Positions 1 to 7,102 of a DNA stretch of 9,889 nt are shown here, one piece after another (positions within the stretch are counted from its first letter, which is position 1; the number at the start of each line of letters is the position of its first letter). Below the pieces are notes generated by a model. It made no database searches. It was not told the origin of the DNA and was given only the letters and a program-made list of their open reading frames with translations. The DNA is from Gemmatimonadota bacterium (GTDB lineage Bacteria > Gemmatimonadota > Gemmatimonadetes > Longimicrobiales > Longimicrobiaceae), in NCBI GenBank assembly GCA_019240375.1, contig JAFAYN010000521.1, positions 1 through 9,889 on the forward strand, written 5' to 3'. Made by a program: the position numbers and the translations under genes.

Positions 1-1379
1 GCGCCCCAGTCGCGCTTTCCTCGCAGGTACTTCACCAGCCCCTGCAGCCTCCAGAACACCGTGAGCTGGCGGTAGCCCAGGTTCTCCAGGAGCGCCCACC
101 CCACCAGGATCGCTCGGTCGCGGAAGCTGTCGTAGCGGTGGAAGCTCAGCTCCTCCAGCACCAGCGTCAGCACGGTGAGCACGGCGCCCAGGCTGTACGC
201 CACCAGGAAGAAGAGGACGGCGAAGGGGACGTCAACCGAGCCGAGGACCAGGCCCAGGACCAGCCCGATCAGCCCCATCGCCTCCACCAGCGGGGCGAGC
301 AGCTCCACGAACACGAAGTAGGGGAAGACCACCAGCCCCAGTGCGCCGTACTTCGGGTTGAACATCAGCCTGCGGTGGCGCCAGAGCACGTCGGCCAGGC
401 CCCGGTGCCAGCGGTCGCGCTGCCGCCCCAGCACCCGCAGGGTCTCCGGGGCCTCGGTCCAGGCCACCGGGTCGGGGATGAAGTCGATCCGGCTGGGGCC
501 GCCGCTCTCGTACCCCTGCCTGCGAAGGCGGAGGACCAGCTCCATGTCCTCGCCCACGGTGTCGTGCGCATAGCCGCCGGCGGCGAGCACGGCATCCCTG
601 CGGAACAGGCCGAAGGCACCGGAGATGATCAGGTTCCCGCCCAGCAGGTTCCACCCCAGGCGCCCGAACAGGAAGGCGCGCAGGTACTCCACCACCTGGA
701 AGCCGGGGATCGGACGGCGGGGGGCCCTGGCCTGGATCACGCGCCCAGCCTTCACCACCGAGAAGTTGGCGATCCGGATCGTCCCCCCGGCGGCGAGCAC
801 CTGGTCGCCGCGCAGGAAGGGGCGCACCATCCGCTGCAGCGAGTCCGGCTCGATCAGCGTGTCCGCGTCGATGGCGCACACCAGCTCGCCGGTCGCCAGG
901 TTCAGCCCGGCGTTCAGCGCGTCCGCCTTTCCCCCGTTCTGCTTGTCCACCACCAGCAGGCTGGGGTGGACGCGCGAGCGGTAGAGCCCCACCACCGGCT
1001 GCGAGGGAATGCGGCGCTGGTAGATGGGGTGGATCGGGACCAGGTCGAACTGCTCCCGCAGCACGTCCATGGTCGTGTCCTTGGAGCCGTCGTTGACCAC
1101 GACGACTTCCAGGTTCGGATAGTACAGGGCCAGCAGGCCGCGCACGCTCTCCCCGATGGTCGCCGCCTCGTTGTAGGCGGGGGCCAGCATGCTGATGCGC
1201 GGCGACACCCGCGACCCCAGGAGGCGCCAGCGGCTCTCCCCGCGCACCGACAGGACGTACTCCCGCATCTCCAGCGCGGCGCTGCACAGGAGCGCCAAGT
1301 ACCACCCGTTGACCACCAGGAAGTACAGGAGGATCGCCTCCTCCAGCCGCACCAGCACCAGATCCGCGAAGTCGGCCAT
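1..1379 (-). CDS. Family 2 glycosyltransferase, membrane, processive type (3' end outside window)
   Basis: This is an inner-membrane glycosyltransferase of the GT2 family, probably making or extending an exported polysaccharide from nucleotide sugars on the cytoplasmic face. The 459 visible residues begin with a hydrophobic segment at about 12-35. The GT-A domain follows: APAYNEA near 67-73, the nucleotide-binding NDG at 96-98, KADALNAG at 151-158, DAD at 171-173 (metal and sugar binding), GED at 276-278 (catalytic base region) and QRDRW at 320-324, the QxxRW motif of processive synthases such as PgaC, BcsA and hyaluronan synthase. Two or more hydrophobic segments follow at about 346-372 and 376-404. 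No PilZ domain is visible, and the C-terminus lies beyond base 1. The ATG at 1379-1377 starts 8 bases after the HEAT gene's stop, with no strong Shine-Dalgarno, so coupled translation is likely. The sugar substrate cannot be read from sequence; a PNAG- or cellulose-like polymer is possible but unproven. Confidence 0.9.
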   Translation of the reverse strand, partial: MADFADLVLVRLEEAILLYFLVVNGWYLALLCSAALEMREYVLSVRGESRWRLLGSRVSPRISMLAPAYNEAATIGESVRGLLALYYPNLEVVVVNDGSKDTTMDVLREQFDLVPIHPIYQRRIPSQPVVGLYRSRVHPSLLVVDKQNGGKADALNAGLNLATGELVCAIDADTLIEPDSLQRMVRPFLRGDQVLAAGGTIRIANFSVVKAGRVIQARAPRRPIPGFQVVEYLRAFLFGRLGWNLLGGNLIISGAFGLFRRDAVLAAGGYAHDTVGEDMELVLRLRRQGYESGGPSRIDFIPDPVAWTEAPETLRVLGRQRDRWHRGLADVLWRHRRLMFNPKYGALGLVVFPYFVFVELLAPLVEAMGLIGLVLGLVLGSVDVPFAVLFFLVAYSLGAVLTVLTLVLEELSFHRYDSFRDRAILVGWALLENLGYRQLTVFWRLQGLVKYLRGKRDWG

Positions 1380-1387
1380 GGACCCGC

Positions 1388-2437
1388 TCACGGGGCCTCG
1401 CGGGTGGCGCCGGGGAGGTCGAGCACCTGGCGGGCCATGTCGGCGGCGAAGCGGTCCTCGTCAGCGAGGGCGCGGCGCAGGAAGAGCTGCCCCGGGCTCC
1501 CCAGCGCGCGCAGCGCCAGCCCTGCCTCGCGCCGGACCGCCCACGCGGGGTCGCGCAGCAGCCCCGCCAGCGTCCCCGCGGCGGGCCAGTGCCCCAGCTT
1601 CCCCAGCGCGGCGGCGGCGGCGGCGCGCACCCCGGCGTCCGGGTCGCGCAGGAGGCCGGTCAGCGTGTCGATCGCCTCGCTCCCCCCGATGGCGCCCACC
1701 AGCTCCGCGGCGCCCCGGCGCACTCCCGGCTCCGGGGCGTCGCACAGGCGCACCGCCACCGGGAAGAAGCTCGGATCGGCGAGGCCGGCGGCCACCTCCA
1801 GGGCCGGCACCAGGACGGGGCCGGAGTTGGCTTCCAGGTAGTGGAGGAGCGCTGCGGAGGCGGCGGGGCCCATGCGGAGGAGGGAGTCCCGCACCGAGAA
1901 GCGGCACAGGCTGGCAGGGTCCGGGAGGAGGCGGAGCAGGCGCCCGATCACCCCGGGATCGGGGTGGGCCGCGGCCCACACGGCAGCCTCGGCGCGCACC
2001 AGGGGGTGCCGGTCGTCCAGCAGCGCCGGCACGATCGCGCCGCCCCCGCCGAGCACGGTCAGGAGGCGGATCCCTCGCAGCCGGCGCCACCAGAGGCGGC
2101 TTCGGCAGAGCCGCTCCGCCGCCCGGACCAGCCCGATCTCGTCCGCCAGCCCCACCAGGTACTCCTTCTGCGGGCCGGCGATGCTGGACGCCAGCTCCAC
2201 CACCAGGCGCACCTGGAGCCGGAGCGGGAGGGAGCGGAGGAGCGCCAGGTCCTCACCACGCCCCGGCGGGCCGTCCACCACCGTGTACAGCAGGGCGCGG
2301 CCCCGGGCGACGCGCGGGGCGCTCCACCTCCGGAAGGCGAGGAGCCAGACCCCGTGGCCGAAGAGGAGGAGGAGCGAGAGGAGCAGGAGCGCTCCCAGCC
2401 AGAGGAGCGCCCGGAGGACGAGCGTGGTGGGCGTCAC
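1388..2437 (-). CDS. Membrane-anchored HEAT-repeat protein
   Basis: This 349-residue protein has no enzymatic motif. It opens with one hydrophobic segment (about residues 5-33, rich in Leu) followed by basic residues FRRW, which suggests an N-terminal membrane anchor with the rest in the cytoplasm. From about residue 118 to 345 it consists of helical HEAT-like repeats; the clearest units contain DRHPLVRAEAA, PDAGVRAAAAAALGKLG and PAWAVRREAGLALRALG. Such arrays are protein-binding scaffolds. The start is a GTG whose last two bases overlap the TGA stop of the preceding hub gene (bases 2434-2437), a typical coupled arrangement, and this start keeps the whole membrane segment. The reading frame stays open far upstream, but that part is a shadow of the hub gene. 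Position between a c-di-GMP hub and a glycosyltransferase suggests a scaffold for the synthase or its regulator; that is inference. Confidence 0.85.
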   Translation of the reverse strand: MTPTTLVLRALLWLGALLLLSLLLLFGHGVWLLAFRRWSAPRVARGRALLYTVVDGPPGRGEDLALLRSLPLRLQVRLVVELASSIAGPQKEYLVGLADEIGLVRAAERLCRSRLWWRRLRGIRLLTVLGGGGAIVPALLDDRHPLVRAEAAVWAAAHPDPGVIGRLLRLLPDPASLCRFSVRDSLLRMGPAASAALLHYLEANSGPVLVPALEVAAGLADPSFFPVAVRLCDAPEPGVRRGAAELVGAIGGSEAIDTLTGLLRDPDAGVRAAAAAALGKLGHWPAAGTLAGLLRDPAWAVRREAGLALRALGSPGQLFLRRALADEDRFAADMARQVLDLPGATREAP

Positions 2438-4872
2438 GCGGAGGGTTCGCCCTCCAGCGCGCGGCGGATCCGCTGGAGGAGGACGGGGATGCTGAACGGC
2501 TTGGCGACGTGGTCGAAGGCGCCGGTCTCCAGCGTCTTCAGCGTCTCGGTTTCGTTGGATCGCGCGGTGAGCATGACGACCCGGGTACGCTGCAGCACCT
2601 GCTCCCGGTCGAGGGTGCGGAGCACACCCATCCCGTCCATCCCCGGAAGGTCCACGTCCAGCAGCACCACCCGGGCGCGCAGCGCCGGGGAGGCGCCCAG
2701 GAGCGCGTCCACCGCGGCCTGCCCGTCCTGCAGCCAGTGCGTGCGGTAGCCGCGCGTGTCCAGCGCGTGCATGAGGAGGCCGGCCAGCGCGGAGTCGTCC
2801 TCCACCAGCAGGACGTCCACGCTTTCCGTGGCGTGGTCCTCCCCCTCGCCCCAGCCGGCGGCGCACACCCGGTTCCTCCCCCCGGCCTTGGCCTGGTAGA
2901 GCGCCGCGTCGGCGGCGCGGTACAGCGACGCCAGGTCGGCGCCGTCCGCGGGGAACTCCGCGATCCCGGCGCTGAAGGTCACCGCGAAGCGGGCCCCCTC
3001 CGCCCCCTCGAACTCCTCCTCCGCCGTCCGGGCCAGCACCTGGGTGAGCCGCTGCACCCCGTCGCCCTTGTCCATCCCGAACATCCCGATCACGAACTCC
3101 TCCCCGCCCCACCGCGCCACCACGTCCTCGGCGCGGAAGGCGCGCAGCAGGAGCTTCGCCATCCGCTGCAGCACCTCGTCCCCCACGGCGTGCCCGTGCC
3201 GGTCGTTGACCTGCTTGAACAGGTCCAGGTCGATCACCGCCACCGAGAGCGGCTTCTGCTGCCGCGACGCCAGGCGGAGGAAGTGCGAGATCACCTCCTC
3301 CGAGCGGCGCCGGTTGGCGACCCCGGTGAGCGGATCGGTCTCGGCCAGGGTGCGGTGCAGGTGGATCCGGTCCAGCCGGTTGTTGATCCGGGTGACCAGC
3401 TCCGGCCCCACGAAGGGCTTGCTGACGTAGTCGTCGGCGCCCGCGGAGAAGACCCGCTCCACAGTCTGCGCGTCCACGCGCGCGGTGAGGAAGAGGATGG
3501 GGAGCCCGCTCCAGCGGGGATCGTTGCGGACCACGCGGCACAGCTCGATCCCCGACAGGTGCGGCATGTCCACGTCCAGCATCAACAGGTCTGGGGCGGT
3601 CCGCTCCAGCGTTTCCCAGAACTGGAGCGGGTCGTCCAGCGTGGACACCCGCAGCCCCCGCCCCTCCAGCAGCGCGCGGATCGCCGCGAGGATCTGCGGG
3701 TCGTCGTCCACCGCCAGGATCTTGGTCTCCCCCGCGGCGCTCCGCTGCAGCACCTGCTGCAGCGTGTCGACCACCCGCGCCGGCGGGACCGGCTTCTGGA
3801 GGAAACCCCGCCCGCCGCGCCGCGCCACCTCCACGCGGTCGGTGAAGGTGGTCTGCTCGGTGAGCACCACCGCCGGCACCGGGGGCGACCCGTCCGCGAG
3901 CTGTTCCAGGAAGGCCAGCCCGTCGTCGGCCCCCTCGCCGGACGAGAGCGACAGGAGGACCACGTCGGGGCGGCGGCGCGCGACGGCGCGGCGTGCCTCC
4001 CGGATCCCGGCCACGCTCTCCACGCGCAGGTCGCGTCCTGACGCCTCCATCGACAGCCGCTCGACCAGCTCCGCGTCGTCGTCCACCACCAGGAGGAGCG
4101 GGCGGTCGTCCTCTTCCGCCGCGGCCGGGGCCGGCACCTCCCGCTGCGCGTGGGGCCGCTCCAGCTCCGCGCGAAGGGCGACGGCCAGTTCGCTCAGGCG
4201 CAGCGCCTCCCCCTGCCCCAGCGGAGCGCTCCCCTCCAGCATCCCCTCGATCTCCCGGGCGATGCGCGAGCCCTCCGCGAAGCCGAAGGTCCCCACCGAG
4301 CCGGCGAGCTTGTGCGCCTCGCGCGTGGCGTGGCGGCGCAGCTCCTCGTCGAGCCTCCCCTCCAGCAGGGCGATGGCGGCGTCCTCCACCGCGTCCACCC
4401 GGCCGAGCACCGTCCCCCGGAAACGCTCCCACAGCCCGGTCACCGCGGCGCTGAGCTGCGTCCGCGAGTCCGCGGCCGGCGCCGGCTCCTTTTCGGGCGT
4501 CATCCCCAGCATCGCCGCCATGCACCGCAGCAGCTCTTCCGGGTCGATGGGGTGGAGGAGGATGTGGTCCACCGCCAGGCGGGAGACCAGCGCCTGCGAC
4601 TCGCGCGCGTCCGGACGCCCGCGCGCGCAGTAGATCACCGGGACGCTCTCCGCCGTGGGGAGGGTGCGGGCGTGGCGCAGGAGGTCCATGGCCGGGAGCC
4701 CGGGAAGCCCCGCGTCCAGCACCAGGAGCGACCAGCTGCTCCCGGCGAGGGCGTCGGCCGCGGCGGGGCTCTCGTGCGCGGCGGCGATCTTCGCGCCGGG
4801 AAGACGGCGGCCGAGCCAGTCCACCGTGCTTTCCGGCAGACCGGCCACCAGGACGTCGGGCGCGGCGGTCAT
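2434..4872 (-). CDS. Multi-receiver diguanylate cyclase hub (REC-Hpt-REC-REC-GGDEF-REC)
   Basis: This 812-residue cytoplasmic signalling protein should combine phosphorelay with c-di-GMP synthesis. REC1 (about 5-122) has Asp53 but lacks the acidic pair and carries His107 where the conserved Lys belongs. The Hpt domain (about 140-240) has the phosphorylatable His187 in REAHKLAGS. REC2 (about 257-375) keeps Asp264-266 and Lys360, but Ser308 replaces the phospho-acceptor Asp. REC3 (about 383-500) is complete: Asp389/390, Asp433, Lys485. GGDEF (about 510-670) has DPLTG, DLDLFKQVND, an active-site GGEEF at 589-593 and an RxxD inhibitory site (Arg580-Asp583) at the canonical five-residue spacing. 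REC4 (about 685-806) is complete: Glu691/Asp692, Asp739, Lys791. The start is the ATG seven bases after the upstream receiver's stop. A GGGGGAG sits directly against this ATG, closer than usual. Its stop overlaps the HEAT gene's GTG. It should be an active, feedback-inhibited diguanylate cyclase, with phosphorylation probably setting its activity. Confidence 0.92.
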   Translation of the reverse strand: MTAAPDVLVAGLPESTVDWLGRRLPGAKIAAAHESPAAADALAGSSWSLLVLDAGLPGLPAMDLLRHARTLPTAESVPVIYCARGRPDARESQALVSRLAVDHILLHPIDPEELLRCMAAMLGMTPEKEPAPAADSRTQLSAAVTGLWERFRGTVLGRVDAVEDAAIALLEGRLDEELRRHATREAHKLAGSVGTFGFAEGSRIAREIEGMLEGSAPLGQGEALRLSELAVALRAELERPHAQREVPAPAAAEEDDRPLLLVVDDDAELVERLSMEASGRDLRVESVAGIREARRAVARRRPDVVLLSLSSGEGADDGLAFLEQLADGSPPVPAVVLTEQTTFTDRVEVARRGGRGFLQKPVPPARVVDTLQQVLQRSAAGETKILAVDDDPQILAAIRALLEGRGLRVSTLDDPLQFWETLERTAPDLLMLDVDMPHLSGIELCRVVRNDPRWSGLPILFLTARVDAQTVERVFSAGADDYVSKPFVGPELVTRINNRLDRIHLHRTLAETDPLTGVANRRRSEEVISHFLRLASRQQKPLSVAVIDLDLFKQVNDRHGHAVGDEVLQRMAKLLLRAFRAEDVVARWGGEEFVIGMFGMDKGDGVQRLTQVLARTAEEEFEGAEGARFAVTFSAGIAEFPADGADLASLYRAADAALYQAKAGGRNRVCAAGWGEGEDHATESVDVLLVEDDSALAGLLMHALDTRGYRTHWLQDGQAAVDALLGASPALRARVVLLDVDLPGMDGMGVLRTLDREQVLQRTRVVMLTARSNETETLKTLETGAFDHVAKPFSIPVLLQRIRRALEGEPSA
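2440..2455 (-). promoter_or_regulatory. Small hairpin just upstream of the HEAT gene GTG start
   Basis: In the mRNA sense (minus strand) GGAGGG, loop CGAA and CCCTCC form a perfect six-base-pair hairpin ending two bases before the GTG start at 2437. The 5' arm is the only purine-rich Shine-Dalgarno-like sequence nearby and is buried in the stem. It lies within the last codons of the hub gene, so ribosomes finishing that gene would open it. Its role in coupling is inferred. Confidence 0.35.
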
Positions 4873-4879
4873 CTCCCCC

Positions 4880-5260
4880 CTACACGTCCCACCCCAGGAC
4901 GTCCGCGATCTCCCGGGCCAGGGTGAGCGGATCGAAGGGCTTGGACAGGACGCCGGCCACCCCCAGCTCCGAGAAGCGCTCCCGGTCGGCCGTGCGGACC
5001 TTGGCGGTCAGCAGGAGCACGGGGATCCCCTGCGTGGCCGGGTCCGCCTGCAGGTTGCGGAAGGTGGTGGGCCCGTCCATGTCGGGCATCATCACGTCCA
5101 GGAGGATCGCGTCGGGCCGCTCCGCCGCGGCACGGCGGATCGCCTCCTGCCCGGAGTTCGCCGCGATCACCTCCCAGCCGCCGACCATCTCCAGGCTGAG
5201 CTGGGCGACCTCGCGGATGTCGTCCTCGTCGTCGACGAGCAGGATGCGTTTTGCGGCCAA
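4880..5260 (-). CDS. Single-domain response regulator (CheY-like receiver)
   Basis: This 126-residue protein is a stand-alone receiver with no output domain, so it should work by shuttling phosphate or by binding a partner. All key residues are present: acidic Asp10, Asp11 and Glu12 after the first strand (RILLVDDE), the phospho-acceptor Asp55 in LLDVMMPDMDG, Thr85 in LLLTAK and Lys107 in LSKPF. I place the start at the TTG at 5260-5258, preceded by GGGAAG at a workable distance. It gives the normal receiver N-terminus MAAKRILLVDDE. A longer reading to 5362 would place codons upstream of, and across, a strong promoter and adds an Arg/Pro-rich stretch unlike a receiver. It is the first gene of the operon, seven bases ahead of the multi-receiver hub. 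The hub's Hpt domain is an obvious candidate for phosphate exchange with it, though the sequence does not show this. Confidence 0.9.
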   Translation of the reverse strand: MAAKRILLVDDEDDIREVAQLSLEMVGGWEVIAANSGQEAIRRAAAERPDAILLDVMMPDMDGPTTFRNLQADPATQGIPVLLLTAKVRTADRERFSELGVAGVLSKPFDPLTLAREIADVLGWDV

Positions 5261-5315
5261 GGTGCTTCCCGGGTGCGTGGAACGGGGCCGGGCGGGTTCC
5301 CGCCGGCGCCGTGAA

Positions 5316-5326
5316 GTTTCGGAAAC
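5316..5326. promoter_or_regulatory. Palindrome at the predicted transcription start, possible operator
   Basis: GTTTC-G-GAAAC is a perfect five-base inverted repeat with a single central base. It lies across the predicted +1 of the operon promoter, a common place for repressor binding. It is AT-richer than its surroundings. No regulator can be assigned, and a match this short could be chance. Confidence 0.25.
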
Positions 5327-5331
5327 AGGCA

Positions 5332-5359
5332 AAGATAGACCGGCGACACGGAGTGTCAA
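5332..5359 (-). promoter_or_regulatory. Sigma70-type promoter of the receiver/hub/HEAT/glycosyltransferase operon
   Basis: The minus strand shows TTGACA (5359-5354), a 16-base spacer and TATCTT (5337-5332). Transcription would begin near 5325, giving a leader of about 65 bases before the TTG start at 5260. It lies just after the stop of the OleC-like gene (5372), so the operon has its own promoter. The leader contains GGCGGG-TT-CCCGCC at 5291-5304 (plus-strand reading), a small hairpin. Confidence 0.7.
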
Positions 5360-5371
5360 CAAGCGCGCGTG

Positions 5372-6979
5372 TCAGCCGGTCACGTCCGCGGGCGCGGGGC
5401 GCCGCCGGAGCGCGGCGAGGATGCGGCGGAGCGCCGGCACGTCGGTGCGGGACGCGTCGCCGGGATCGCGCGGGATGCGCGGCAGCGCGTGGATCTCGTC
5501 CACCGGGATCGCGCCGAGGCGCCGGGACAGGTCGGCGCGCAGCAGGTCGTCGAGCTGGCCGCCGGGGATCTCCACGCACAGCACCGTGCGCTCCCCCAGC
5601 TCCGCGTCGGCGAGCCCCAGGTACGCCGCGTGGCGCACGTACCCCGCTCCCAGCGCGCGAAGCTCCGCCGGGAAGCTCCACCACGTCGAGCCGGCGCGCA
5701 CCACCCGCTCGGCGACGCGCCCCATCCGCCAGAGGCGCCCCAGCGGGTCCAGCCTCGCCGCGTCGCCCGTGCGGTGCCAGACCCGCTCCCCGTCACGGAT
5801 CCGGGTGGCGCGCTCCCCCTCCGGGTCGTTGAGGCGGCCGTGGGCGCCGCTCACCACCAGCTCGCCTACGGCGCCGCGGGGGACCTCCCACTCCGCCCAC
5901 CCTTCCTCCCCCAGCACCACCGGCCCCGGATGCGGACGGATGATCCGGGTCGACACCCCCGGGAGGGGGAAACCCGCGCAGATCCCCTCCCCCATCGCCG
6001 CCATGGCCGCCAGCATGGCGCGCGCCTCGATCGCGGCGACCGGCCCGGCGCCGTCGCACGCGTACACCAGCCGGGCGGTGCCGTGCACCGCGTCGGCCAG
6101 GCGCCGCGCCAGGGGCGGGTACACCACCCCGCCCACGGTGGAGAGCGCCCGCAGCGGGACCATGACCCCGCGCGGGGCGCCCCGCACCACCAGGCGCTCG
6201 TGGAAGGCCGGCGGGCCGCTGGAGGTGGTCACCCCTTCCCGGCGCATCCGCCGGTGCACGGCCTCGGGGTCGACGGCTCCGGGGGCGCGGGGGTCCACCC
6301 CCGGGAGTACGGCGCACACCCCCGCCAGCAGGTCGTGCAGGACGAAGGCGGGAAGGACGGGGAGGTCCACGTCTTCTTCCGTCAGCTCCAGCAGGCCGGC
6401 CAGTGCGCGGTGCTCCGCCCAGAGCGCGCCGTGGGTGCGCACGGTTCCCCGGGGCGCGCCGCCGCTCCCCGGCGCGAAGGTGATCAGCGCCGGGTGCTCC
6501 GCGCCGACCTCCGCGGGGGTGCCGGCCCCCGCCGGACGCCCCCGCCGCGAGAGGGGGAACCACCGGCGCCCCACCAGCCACTGCACCGGCACCCGCCGCA
6601 GCGCCGGGCTGAGCAGACGGAGGAGGTGGGCCCGCGAGGGACCGACGAACGCCCGCGGCGCCGCGGCGACCACGGCCGCGTCCAGGCGGGCGCGGCTCGG
6701 CCACTCGTCCACGAACACCGCCGCGGCGCCCGCGTGCAGCGTCGCCAGGAGGGTGACGTACAGGTCGACGGAGGGGGGGAGGAGCACCAGCACCCGGTCC
6801 CCCGTCCCGATCCCGGCCTCGCGCATCCCCGCCGCCAGCGCCGCGACTCGCTCGGCCATCCCGCCGAAGGTGACGCGCCGCACCCGCCGGCCCGCGTACT
6901 CCACCAGGGCGGTCCGCTCCGGGTGGAGCGCGGCCCGCTCGGCGAAGCGCGTGGCGAGGTTTGCGTCGGGGTGGCTCAT
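5372..6979 (-). CDS. OleC-like adenylate-forming (AMP-binding) protein with altered catalytic motifs
   Basis: This 535-residue protein has the fold and segment order of the AMP-dependent acyl synthetases. The closest match I recognise is OleC, the beta-lactone synthetase of long-chain olefin biosynthesis: CAVLPGVDPRAPGAVDPE near 222-239, a WHRTGD block at 401-406, GRLWRMGR at 414-421 and the FPAE/LCVE region near 436-470. Several residues that define catalysis differ. The P-loop (167-178) reads TFAPGSGGAPRG, losing the usual Thr and Lys. The YGATE-type motif is YACDG (306-310), placing Gly where the Mg-ATP Glu sits. The C-terminal catalytic Lys aligns with Arg511. It may be a divergent enzyme or a pseudoenzyme. 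I chose the ATG at 6979 because the family N-terminus begins there and an earlier in-frame start adds only 12 unlike residues. No Shine-Dalgarno is visible. No oleA, oleB or oleD is present in the window. Confidence 0.85.
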   Translation of the reverse strand: MSHPDANLATRFAERAALHPERTALVEYAGRRVRRVTFGGMAERVAALAAGMREAGIGTGDRVLVLLPPSVDLYVTLLATLHAGAAAVFVDEWPSRARLDAAVVAAAPRAFVGPSRAHLLRLLSPALRRVPVQWLVGRRWFPLSRRGRPAGAGTPAEVGAEHPALITFAPGSGGAPRGTVRTHGALWAEHRALAGLLELTEEDVDLPVLPAFVLHDLLAGVCAVLPGVDPRAPGAVDPEAVHRRMRREGVTTSSGPPAFHERLVVRGAPRGVMVPLRALSTVGGVVYPPLARRLADAVHGTARLVYACDGAGPVAAIEARAMLAAMAAMGEGICAGFPLPGVSTRIIRPHPGPVVLGEEGWAEWEVPRGAVGELVVSGAHGRLNDPEGERATRIRDGERVWHRTGDAARLDPLGRLWRMGRVAERVVRAGSTWWSFPAELRALGAGYVRHAAYLGLADAELGERTVLCVEIPGGQLDDLLRADLSRRLGAIPVDEIHALPRIPRDPGDASRTDVPALRRILAALRRRPAPADVTG

Positions 6980-6985
6980 CCGGGA

Positions 6986-7015
6986 AATCTGTCGAAGCGG
7001 CGCGACCGGTGGCAA
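6986..7015 (-). promoter_or_regulatory. Candidate promoter of the OleC-like gene, possibly leaderless
   Basis: TTGCCA (7015-7010), an 18-base spacer and CAGATT (6991-6986) lie directly before the ATG at 6979. The predicted start of transcription would fall on or next to the ATG, which fits the absence of a Shine-Dalgarno. The -10 match is weak. Confidence 0.3.
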
Positions 7016-7044
7016 CGGGCTCCGCCGCCCGGGGGCAACGAAAA

Positions 7045-7070
7045 CGGGCCGGGGATCTTCCCCCGGCCCG
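7045..7070 (-). terminator. Rho-independent terminator after the AT-hook gene
   Basis: A perfect ten-base-pair GC stem (CGGGCCGGGG against CCCCGGCCCG, plus-strand reading) encloses a six-base loop. On the minus strand it is followed by TTTTCGTT. It lies 32 bases after the stop of the 174-residue gene and separates that gene from the OleC-like gene. Confidence 0.85.
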
Positions 7071-7102
7071 CAGGCACGTCGCGGAACCCGGCGGAGCGCC
7101 CG

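Noticed and set aside
138..1841. Plus-strand open frame opposite the glycosyltransferase
   Set aside because: It is rich in His, Gln and Arg with no domain, and the opposite strand carries all GT2 motifs.
1189..4041. Very long open frame on the plus strand, opposite the hub and HEAT genes
   Set aside because: Its translation is a low-complexity Arg/Pro/Gly/His/Gln-rich sequence, the usual antisense shadow in GC-rich DNA. The minus strand here encodes clear receiver, Hpt, GGDEF and HEAT domains.
2438..4525. Upstream extension of the HEAT gene's reading frame, suggesting one very large protein
   Set aside because: The extension overlaps the hub gene in another frame and translates to Gly/Arg/Ala-rich shadow sequence. 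The GTG overlapping the hub's stop is the natural start.
5261..5362. Longer N-terminus of the lone receiver starting at 5362
   Set aside because: It would place codons upstream of the predicted transcription start and across the -35 element, and it adds an Arg/Pro-rich stretch foreign to receivers.
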